In this document: positions 1 to 7,927 of the stretch, one piece after another | Numbering within the stretch: the first letter of the stretch is position 1 | How the letters are laid out: each line of letters opens with the position of its first letter | Origin: Deinococcus sp. Arct2-2 | GTDB lineage: Bacteria > Deinococcota > Deinococci > Deinococcales > Deinococcaceae | DNA: 64,000 nucleotides | Reading direction: 5' to 3' | NCBI RefSeq assembly: GCF_004801315.1 | Contig: NZ_SSNW01000005.1 | Span: forward strand, 69,193 to 133,192 | Notes under the pieces: generated by a model | What the model saw: the letters and a program-made list of their open reading frames with translations, nothing else | Databases searched by the model: none | What the model was told of the DNA's origin: nothing | Position numbers and translations under genes: made by a program

Positions 1-892
1 TCCAACGCAAGTCCAGCTTTGTGAGATTCGGCAAGAAGGCCAAACTGTCTGGAACGGCGGTCAGCGCATTGGCCCGCAAGTCCAGTGAGCGCAACTGCTG
101 AAGCTGGCCAATAGAGTCCGGTAAATGGCTGAGGTGGTTGAACCGTAAATCCAACTCTGTCAGGGCGGCCAATTCGCCGATGCTGTCAGGCAAAGCATCT
201 ATCTGATTGTTTTGAAGCATGAGCTGTTCCAGTCGAAGACAGCCGCCTAAGCTGGCCGGAAGTGTGGTCAGCGCATTTTTCATGACGTGCAACTCACGCA
301 GGTTCGTTAATTGGCCCAATTCGTCGGGCAGACTGCTCAAAGCGTTGTTGTAGGCGCGGAATTCCTGCAAGTTTTTAAGTTCGCAGAGCCAGTTCGGAAG
401 TGACGCAAAAACATTGTCGGTGATATTCAAATAAGTCAAGGCAGACAGGTCGCGCGTGGAATCTGGCAGCGTTGTGAGGCGATTGTTGCTGAGATACAGG
501 AATCTGAGATGACTGAGGCTGGAAAACACATCAGGTAATTCGGCCAGTTGATTGTGCCCCAAGTCCAGCATTCTCAGTGCCGTCAAGCGTCCCAAGTCTG
601 CTGAAAGCCCCGTCAACTGGTTGGCAGACAAATTAAGCGTCGTCAGTTTTGTCCACTCCCAAAGCCAATCGGGGATTTCTGTCAATTGGTTGTTGTAGAT
701 GCTGAAGACGTGAGCCTTATTGCATCTTCTCAAACTGGGCGGTAAAGAAGTCAGGCTACATCCATCGAGATTGACGTGATCAGTCGTGAACCCAGCGGAT
801 TCGTTCAAGGCGGCCAGTAACTCTTGCCCACGCTCCGAAGGCATGTGCTGGTGGCGGGGTGTACCAAAGCTCGCCACAGGTGTTGAGGACAT
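1..892 (-). CDS. Leucine-rich repeat protein, 3' part beyond the window edge
   Basis: The minus strand is open from an ATG at 892 to base 1 with no stop, so 297 codons of the N-terminal part are visible. After about 35 residues it becomes a run of ~23-residue leucine-rich repeats of the form LxxLxLxxNxLxxLPxxL, for example LTTLNLSANQLTGL and LRSLDLRANALTAVP. The repeats are the bacterial LPxx type usually found in protein-binding scaffolds. No signal peptide is apparent at the start, so a cytoplasmic location is likely. Any enzymatic or anchoring domain would lie past the left edge. Base composition is lower in GC than the housekeeping genes to the right, which may mean acquisition. The family call is firm; the function is unknown. 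Confidence 0.85.
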   Translation of the reverse strand, partial: MSSTPVASFGTPRHQHMPSERGQELLAALNESAGFTTDHVNLDGCSLTSLPPSLRRCNKAHVFSIYNNQLTEIPDWLWEWTKLTTLNLSANQLTGLSADLGRLTALRMLDLGHNQLAELPDVFSSLSHLRFLYLSNNRLTTLPDSTRDLSALTYLNITDNVFASLPNWLCELKNLQEFRAYNNALSSLPDELGQLTNLRELHVMKNALTTLPASLGGCLRLEQLMLQNNQIDALPDSIGELAALTELDLRFNHLSHLPDSIGQLQQLRSLDLRANALTAVPDSLAFLPNLTKLDLRW

Positions 893-915
893 GGCCCACT
901 CTAATCAAGCTTGTG

Positions 916-1449
916 TCAAACGGGAGCTGACCTGACCCAAGCCGCCACCTCCGCCACATCTACAGGCTGGGTTGTATCCACCCGCAACAATGGCGCGGCC
1001 AAGTTCAGCGGTGTATGACACCAATAGTCAGGCACGTTGTAATGATCCAACGACGCATGGTCGATGTGTGGGCGCAGGCCGGACGCCACCCGCGCCGCAT
1101 GTCGCCGCGCCAGTTCATCTAGCGGTGCGTGGCAGAAAATCTGTAAGAGCTGCGCCCCATGAGCTTGTGTCACTGTCTGAATGTTCTTTTCACCGAGGCC
1201 CCGATGAAAGTGCGTTTCCAACACCGTATTCACGCCCGCCGCCAGCGTTATACCCGCCACGTGGTACATCAGGCGGAAGCTAAGGGGGCCGGATTGGGCG
1301 TTAGGTAAGTCGGGCAAGCCCTCATGCAAAATGCTTTTGTAATCGTCTTTGGTCACATTGGGCCAGCGCAGGTGGGCGGCCAATTGCGTGCCAAGCTGCG
1401 TTTTGCCGGAAGCAGGTAGGCCAGAAATGACGAGCAGGGTGGGAATCAC
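916..1449 (-). CDS. P-loop kinase-like ATP-binding protein
   Basis: A protein of about 177 residues starting with a hydrophobic strand and a Walker A loop, GLPASGKT, within the first 20 residues, followed by an AAHL helix and an aspartate pair (KDDYK) that fits the lid or substrate part of small P-loop kinases. This is the zeta-toxin/gluconate-kinase-like class of AAA_33 proteins, which phosphorylate small molecules; the substrate cannot be read from the sequence. The GTG at 1449 puts the Walker A at the usual distance from the N-terminus; an upstream TTG at 1470 would add seven residues. It is related to the gene at 3572-4093 on the other side of the surface protein. Confidence 0.75.
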   Translation of the reverse strand: MIPTLLVISGLPASGKTQLGTQLAAHLRWPNVTKDDYKSILHEGLPDLPNAQSGPLSFRLMYHVAGITLAAGVNTVLETHFHRGLGEKNIQTVTQAHGAQLLQIFCHAPLDELARRHAARVASGLRPHIDHASLDHYNVPDYWCHTPLNLAAPLLRVDTTQPVDVAEVAAWVRSAPV

Positions 1450-1489
1450 GGCCTCAGCGTACCGGGGCAAGGTGAGACAGGCTGCCTCC

Positions 1490-3310
1490 CTACTGAATGG
1501 TGGTGCGGAAGCATAGGCTGCCGCTGTCGCCAGAGCGCAGGATGCCCACCCGCAGCACGGCGCTTGCGGTGCTCAGGTCGCCTGCATCATCGGCACTCGC
1601 GCTGGTCAGCAGGCGGGTGGTGTTGGTTCCACCTACGTTGGAGTCCCATTGCAGGCCATTGCCGCCGTACCCAGTGGGCCAAGCCACCGCATTGGCGGGC
1701 AACGGGTCGGTAATCGTAAAATTCGGAGCGTCCAACACGCCCGTTGCGTTCGAGTAGCCGATACAGTATTCAACCACGTCGCCGGGTGCTCCCGTCAGTG
1801 TCGTCCCGTAGGTGGCCGCGAGGTTCAGTGCAGTGGGCAACCCTAGATTTCTGGTCTTTTTGGTCAGGGTCACTGCGGGCGGATTTAGAACTGTTGCGCT
1901 GACCAGAGCGGCGTCGTTGCTGGGGTTGTAGTCGGGAATGCTAGTGGGCGGGAACGCGGTGGCCGTGTTGAGGAATGTTCCGGCAATGTTGGCCTGCACC
2001 TGAATCGTGACCACGCAGGACGCACCGACAGGCAAGGTTGCCGCCGTCATGGTGAGGGTATTGGAGCTACTGCCCGTGCCGAACGAAGCCGCGCAGCCCG
2101 TCGCGCCGCCCGCTGCCGAGGCCGCTGTAACAATGCTGGGCGATGAAAAGCTACTGTTCAGCACGTCTGTCAGGCTGCTGGGCGCAAGAATGGCAATGCT
2201 TCCGGCATTCCGGAGGGTCAATTCATACTGTACAAAGCGGCTGCGCGGAACGGCAGTCAGGGCGCTACTGGTGAACGGATCGCTGGTGCCTATCCGCTGG
2301 GTTTTGAGAGCTTGAACATCCACGCCTTGCTGATATCCAAAATTTTTGTCGGTGATAAAGGCACCGTTGGCGATGACGACCCCGGTGTACTGCGCCCCCG
2401 CTGGACTGGTGGCCACGTAGGTAGGGCTGATCTTGGGATCGTTGGGCTGTACGCGCACCGTGTAAGTGGCCGCCGGAACATTGATAAAGCTGTAGCCTCC
2501 GGTGGAGTCGGTGACTGCACTGGCCGTCACGACTCCGTCCTTGTTGATCAGTTGCACCGTGACCCCAGACAGGGTAGTGTCGGTGATGGGGGTCAGAGCG
2601 TCGTTGCGGTTCACATCCAAATACACCGTGCCACTGAGGAAGCCGATGTTCAGGCCCGTACACTGCGTAAAACCGAGGTCGTCGATGGCAAGGTCATTGC
2701 CGCCGCCGCCCGGATTGTTATTCCTGAACTTGACTGTCATTTGGGTCGCGGGGCCGCTGTTGATCAGTGCGCCATAAGGCTTCCACCTAGGAGGATTGGA
2801 CGGCGGAATGTCGCCTGTTTGGGCCACCACTTGGTTGGGCAAGGTCACGCCGCCCACAACGCGCTCGACCTCAATTCGAATGTCGGGGGTGATGCCCGAA
2901 CCCCGCAGCATATTCATGATCCATATCCCGAATTCGTAGTTGGTGTTCGGCGTGACGTTCAGCGTCTGCTGGTAAAAAACGTCGGCGGTAAAGCTGGCAT
3001 TGATGACCATCATCAGCCCGTTCAGATTGTTGCTGGACGCGCCGCTCGTAGAGCCGCTGTGGTCGGTAAAATTCCACCACGCATTGTCTGTGCGGAATGC
3101 AGTGCTGTTGCTGATGGTGTATTCGCCGTCTTCGGGACTGCCTGCATAGGGTGAGGTTCGAATGGTTTTGTTTATGTATTTCAGGGTAGTCAGACCACTT
3201 GCAAGCGGGCCAGCCCAAGTGGGGTTGGCGGGCGTGCCAGTCAGCGTGCCGAAACTGCCATCATTTTCAAAAAGGTTGGTGGTCAGGGTGCCGCCGAGCG
3301 CCGTACACAC
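1490..3310 (-). CDS. Surface/adhesin-type protein with SdrD-B and DUF11 domains; signal peptide interrupted
   Basis: The open frame from a GTG at 3310 encodes 606 residues. Residues 1-220 look like a secreted beta-rich, carbohydrate-binding-type domain (many Asn, Gly and Trp; NYEFGIWIMN; LAIDDLGF). About 222-325 is an SdrD-B-like domain (SGTVYLDVNRND...GGYSFINVPAATYTVRV). About 330-470 and 478-606 are two DUF11-type repeats (YELTLRNAGS; NTATAFPP; VVEYCIGYSN). Such proteins are exported and cell-surface bound. The GTG start has no signal peptide, but the same frame continues upstream into one that is broken by an amber codon (3311-3418). It is therefore either a recent pseudogene, a read-through gene or a sequence error. 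It lies between two P-loop kinase genes on the same strand. Confidence 0.72.
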   Translation of the reverse strand: MCTALGGTLTTNLFENDGSFGTLTGTPANPTWAGPLASGLTTLKYINKTIRTSPYAGSPEDGEYTISNSTAFRTDNAWWNFTDHSGSTSGASSNNLNGLMMVINASFTADVFYQQTLNVTPNTNYEFGIWIMNMLRGSGITPDIRIEVERVVGGVTLPNQVVAQTGDIPPSNPPRWKPYGALINSGPATQMTVKFRNNNPGGGGNDLAIDDLGFTQCTGLNIGFLSGTVYLDVNRNDALTPITDTTLSGVTVQLINKDGVVTASAVTDSTGGYSFINVPAATYTVRVQPNDPKISPTYVATSPAGAQYTGVVIANGAFITDKNFGYQQGVDVQALKTQRIGTSDPFTSSALTAVPRSRFVQYELTLRNAGSIAILAPSSLTDVLNSSFSSPSIVTAASAAGGATGCAASFGTGSSSNTLTMTAATLPVGASCVVTIQVQANIAGTFLNTATAFPPTSIPDYNPSNDAALVSATVLNPPAVTLTKKTRNLGLPTALNLAATYGTTLTGAPGDVVEYCIGYSNATGVLDAPNFTITDPLPANAVAWPTGYGGNGLQWDSNVGGTNTTRLLTSASADDAGDLSTASAVLRVGILRSGDSGSLCFRTTIQ

Positions 3311-3418
3311 GCCTAAAGTAGATGCGGCAAGACCCTTGCCACCTAATAGGAAACAGATGCAAATGAGCTAAAAGGCCCAAGCGCGTCTGACTTCCCCCAG
3401 TTGATAAATCGGTGACAT
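3311..3418 (-). other. Upstream in-frame signal peptide split by a TAG codon
   Basis: Reading upstream of 3310 in the same frame gives LICICFLLGGKGLAAST, then a TAG at 3370-3368, then back to an ATG at 3418 encoding MSPIYQLGEVRRAWAF. Joined across the stop this is a textbook signal peptide: two arginines, a hydrophobic core and a small-residue end before the mature domain. No strong ribosome-binding site is visible before the ATG; the nearest purine run is weak. The region is AT-rich compared with the coding body. Whether the stop is real, suppressed or an error cannot be decided here. Confidence 0.55.
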
Positions 3419-3571
3419 ATTTCACTGTAGATCATCCGTTGTGTTTATTCTCTTGCATTAATAGCGAACCCCAGTTCAGTTACTTATTTGACTGTAGAGC
3501 TACGTTATACAGAAGTAAACTTAGTAGTCAATTATTGGTGTGGTAGACAGTGCAAAGCGATGGTGCTGGAG

Positions 3572-4093
3572 TCAGGAGTGGGCTGCAGTGAGTGCCTTGA
3601 TCTTTGCCATATGTTCAGCCTTACGCCCCTTGGCGGTGTCAATGACTGTCCGGGCCGAAGTCCACGCCGCGTAGTCATGCCGCGCCACCGCTTCCCAAGT
3701 TGGCGGCTTCCAGCGTCCGGCCCAGTTGCCCTCATCGGCCCGCCGTGTTTCTACCCGCCGCCGATGCTCCTGCGCGTCCGAACAGATCACTTCTACGTCT
3801 AGGCTTCGGCTGGAATTGTCCCGCGCCACCGCCTGCCATGCTTCCCGCGTCACAGTCAGGGGATTCACGCAGTCGGCCACTACCGTTTGCCTCAGCCGCA
3901 ACGCATCGGCGGCGAGGGCGTAGGCCACCGCGTAGCCTTCTACGCCCACCGAGGGCAGGCCCGCATTCAGTAGCGCCGCTTCTATGGTGTCTAGGCGCAG
4001 GTAGACGGCGTTCAGGTGAGCCGCCAACCCCAGCGCCAGCGTAGATTTGCCGGAACCGGGCAGGCCAGAAAAGACGATCAGCAGAGGGGACAT
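3572..4093 (-). CDS. P-loop kinase-like ATP-binding protein
   Basis: This 173-residue protein begins MSPLLIVFSGLPGSGKST, a classic Walker A near the N-terminus, followed by LALGLAAHLNAVYLRLDTIE, where the aspartate fits the second strand of AAA_33/gluconate-kinase-like small kinases. The middle (VVADCVNPLTVTREAW, then a nucleotide-like LDVEVICSD) matches the pattern of a P-loop phosphotransferase that uses a small substrate. The C-terminal third is basic (ETRRADEGNWAGRW). It shares the GLPxSGKxxLxxxLAAHL pattern with the gene at 916-1449. The substrate is unknown. The gene ends about 80 bases before the membrane-protein gene's neighbourhood begins and is probably its own unit. Confidence 0.78.
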   Translation of the reverse strand: MSPLLIVFSGLPGSGKSTLALGLAAHLNAVYLRLDTIEAALLNAGLPSVGVEGYAVAYALAADALRLRQTVVADCVNPLTVTREAWQAVARDNSSRSLDVEVICSDAQEHRRRVETRRADEGNWAGRWKPPTWEAVARHDYAAWTSARTVIDTAKGRKAEHMAKIKALTAAHS

Positions 4094-4097
4094 GGCT

Positions 4098-4898
4098 TCA
4101 ATCTACGGGTTTGCCCTGAGTGTGGCCCCCATACAGCGCCACCGTAAAAGCGTAACCAGCCACTTGCCAAGCCCAGACACTCAACAGAAGAAACAGGGCA
4201 GTATTCAGTAAGAAGGCCAAGCCCTCCAATACCGTGATGCTGTGAAGTGCAGGCGGGGGCCGCAGAGCGGGGGCAGTCTGTACCCACGTCCAAAGGGCCA
4301 GCCAGCCCGCCGCGCCCAGTAATGCCGGAACAGCCAACGACACGGCGACGGCGCTCCCCGCGACGCACCACGCATACAAATACGCGCCCAGACGCAGCCG
4401 CACGGGTCGCCACAACCGCCAAGGCGCGGTGAACACGGTTCGGTCTCCCTCGCAGCCCAGCCGGGTCATGCCTGCGGGCACCAACAAAAAGGCGGCCAGC
4501 AGTAACAGTCCCGCCAGCAGCCACACCCCTTGGGCCAAAGCCTGCGCCCCTGCCCACCACGCGCCGCCGCCCAAGAGGGCCAACACTGCGCCGGGACTGA
4601 GGCTAAGCGCGATCACGCCCCACACCACCAAGCCTTGCCGCACAACGCGCCATGACCAGCGCAGGGGCGGAAAGGTTGGCGCAGTGCCCAAATACAGCCG
4701 GGTCGCTACATCCCAGCGGTAGCCCAGATTCAGCACCCATCCCGGCAGCAGCGCGAGCAAGGCCAGCGCCCCACGCAGGACTCCCGCCCGCGCTTGTGGG
4801 GAAGACACTGGAAACGCCCAAGCCGCTGACCAGCGCAAGGTCGGCGGCAAAGAGGAGAGAGGCTGGGGCGGCAAATCGAACTCGGCTGGAACACTCAA
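4098..4898 (-). CDS. Multi-pass membrane protein, DUF4013-like
   Basis: This is a 266-residue protein that is almost entirely hydrophobic, with about five or six predicted membrane segments rich in Leu, Ala, Trp and Val. The N-terminal part (WAFPVSSPQARAGVLRGAL, then LLPGWVLNLGY) follows the pattern of DUF4013 membrane proteins, which have a short amphipathic entry, a glycine-start helix and a GWxxxxGY turn. The start shown is a TTG, TTGAGTGTTCC, and is uncertain; there is no better ATG nearby. It lies between the kinase gene and the groEL terminator on the same strand, with no operon partner that explains its role. Confidence 0.6.
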   Translation of the reverse strand: MSVPAEFDLPPQPLSSLPPTLRWSAAWAFPVSSPQARAGVLRGALALLALLPGWVLNLGYRWDVATRLYLGTAPTFPPLRWSWRVVRQGLVVWGVIALSLSPGAVLALLGGGAWWAGAQALAQGVWLLAGLLLLAAFLLVPAGMTRLGCEGDRTVFTAPWRLWRPVRLRLGAYLYAWCVAGSAVAVSLAVPALLGAAGWLALWTWVQTAPALRPPPALHSITVLEGLAFLLNTALFLLLSVWAWQVAGYAFTVALYGGHTQGKPVD

Positions 4899-4953
4899 CT
4901 TGAGCGCAGCATAGGGGAAAGTGTTCAGTAGAGGCCCAACAAAACAGGCCCAC

Positions 4954-4982
4954 CAAAAAAAGCCGAGGCAAACGCCCCGGCT
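4954..4982 (-). terminator. Rho-independent terminator of groEL
   Basis: On the minus strand AGCCGGGGC, a four-base loop and GCCTCGGCT form a nine-pair stem with one mismatch, followed directly by seven T residues. It lies 35 bases past the groEL stop at 5018 and is the natural end of the groES-groEL transcript. Confidence 0.85.
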
Positions 4983-5017
4983 CTCTTTTTAAATCCACTG
5001 CTGTCAGTCTAGTTAGC

Positions 5018-6703
<1,686 letters not shown>

Positions 6704-6746
6704 AAGGTCAAAGGCGGCCTGCCCGTTGAAGCGGGCCAACTTGGCT

Positions 6747-7034
6747 TTACTCAACGATGGCGAGGATGTCGCGTTCAGCCAGCAGGCTGTAGTTCTTGCC
6801 TTCCAGCGTCACTTCGGTGCCGCCGTACTTGGCAAAGTACACGACATCGCCCACGTTCACTTCGACGGCCATGCGGGTGCCGTTTTCCAGCACTTTGCCG
6901 TTACCGACAGCAACGACACGTCCGCGCTGGCTCTTCTCTTTGGCGCTGTCGGGCACGTACAGGCCGCCCGCAGTCTTCGTTTCCGTATCTTCGACAATTT
7001 CAACCAGCACACGATCGCCCAAAGGTTTAAGCAT
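6747..7034 (-). CDS. groES: Co-chaperonin GroES (Hsp10)
   Basis: This is a 95-residue GroES with the standard N-terminal [12 protein letters not shown], the mobile loop [19 protein letters not shown], and the C-terminal [19 protein letters not shown]. It forms the heptameric lid on GroEL. The start ATG at 7034 is preceded by a strong GGAGGA seven bases upstream. A sigma-70-like promoter for it is seen at 7116-7145. It is the first gene of the groES-groEL unit. Confidence 0.97.
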   Translation of the reverse strand: MLKPLGDRVLVEIVEDTETKTAGGLYVPDSAKEKSQRGRVVAVGNGKVLENGTRMAVEVNVGDVVYFAKYGGTEVTLEGKNYSLLAERDILAIVE

Positions 7035-7115
7035 GGGTAGTCCTCCGTAAAGTGAATTGGGATAAATGACAACACCCGCCAGACAACCCGGCGTGTTTTT
7101 GCCGTTCCAGACGGA

Positions 7116-7145
7116 ATGCTAGCCCTTCTCTTACAGAAATGTCAA
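7116..7145 (-). promoter_or_regulatory. groES-groEL promoter with upstream inverted repeats
   Basis: On the minus strand TTGACA (7145-7140) and TAGCAT (7121-7116) are separated by 18 bases, a good sigma-70-type promoter about 80 bases before groES. Just upstream of the -35, at 7165-7200, are TGAG-N9-CTCA and GTGC-N5-GCAC inverted repeats. These have the 9-base spacer of a CIRCE element but not its sequence, so an HrcA site is not established. Confidence 0.6.
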
Positions 7146-7222
7146 ATAGGGGAAGCTGAGAATCTGAGTGTGGTGCGCTCAAGTGCGTCTAGCACGCTCA
7201 AACGACGTATTGCCATTTGGTC

Positions 7223-7252
7223 TGTTACGTGTAACATATATATGTAGTAACA
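7223..7252. promoter_or_regulatory. Palindromic candidate operator between groES and the GGDEF-RHH gene
   Basis: TGTTAC-GT-GTAACA (7223-7236) is a perfect inverted repeat with a 2-base centre. An AT run and a third GTAACA half-site (7247-7252) follow. It lies about 70-100 bases upstream of 7322 in an AT-rich stretch, where an operator for the downstream gene would be expected. The ribbon-helix-helix domain of that gene's product is a natural but unproven binder. Confidence 0.4.
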
Positions 7253-7321
7253 ACATACGTCCTGATTGACCTGATGCTCGGTTGATCGCCCTGTCCTGTT
7301 GCCCGCTCCGGAGGAACCTCT

Positions 7322-7927
7322 ATGGCCCGACCCGATATCCTGTCCCGCAATCCGTTTGAAGACGCTTTTGATCGGTTGGGTGCAGCTCCACTGACTTTGG
7401 CTGTCCTCGATTTAGATCATTTTAAGACACTGAACGATACGCTGGGCCACACCGAAGGAGACCGGGTGTTGCGCGGCATAGAGCGTCTGCTCAGCGGTTC
7501 GCTGCCCAGCGGGAGCATTATCGGGCGCATAGGCGGCGACGAGTACGCGGCGATTCTGCCCGAAACTGCTGCTGAAACTGCGCTGATTCTGTTCGATGAA
7601 GTCATCCGCCATTTTCAGATTCACCGTGATCCCCACTGGCCGCGCACCCTCGGCATCAGCGTGGGCATCGCTTCCCGGCCTGCACACGCCAGCGCTTATG
7701 CTGACCTGTACCGCGCCGCCGATGAAGCCCTGCTGCGTGCCAAACGCGAAGGCCGCAGCCGCGCCTGCATTTTTGTGGAATCCAAAATGGTACTGAAGAG
7801 CAACTACTACCCCAAGAGTCAACTGGAACGGCTGGCAAAGCTCAGCAGTGCGTTGGGCCGCACCGAAGCCAGCCTGCTGCGGGAGGCGTTGGATGATCTG
7901 ATCGAGCGGAACCGGGGGGCGCTGTGA
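7322..7927 (+). CDS. GGDEF protein with a C-terminal ribbon-helix-helix domain
   Basis: The 201-residue product has a compact GGDEF domain (residues about 15-150): [20 protein letters not shown], then RIGGDEY at the active site near residue 70, and VGIASRP...[18 protein letters not shown] at the end. An intact GGDEY predicts synthesis of c-di-GMP from GTP. The upstream RxxD inhibitory site is absent ([12 protein letters not shown]). Residues 156-201 ([24 protein letters not shown]...[12 protein letters not shown]) look like a ribbon-helix-helix/CopG-type DNA-binding domain, with one beta strand and two helices. A GGDEF-RHH fusion is unusual and suggests a cyclase that acts at DNA. The start ATG has GGAGG upstream. 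The next gene begins inside its stop codon. Confidence 0.82.
   Translation: MARPDILSRNPFEDAFDRLGAAPLTLAVLDLDHFKTLNDTLGHTEGDRVLRGIERLLSGSLPSGSIIGRIGGDEYAAILPETAAETALILFDEVIRHFQIHRDPHWPRTLGISVGIASRPAHASAYADLYRAADEALLRAKREGRSRACIFVESKMVLKSNYYPKSQLERLAKLSSALGRTEASLLREALDDLIERNRGAL

Noticed and set aside
7141..7200. A CIRCE element (HrcA site) for groES
   Set aside because: The spacing is right but the arms do not match TTAGCACTC/GAGTGCTAA.
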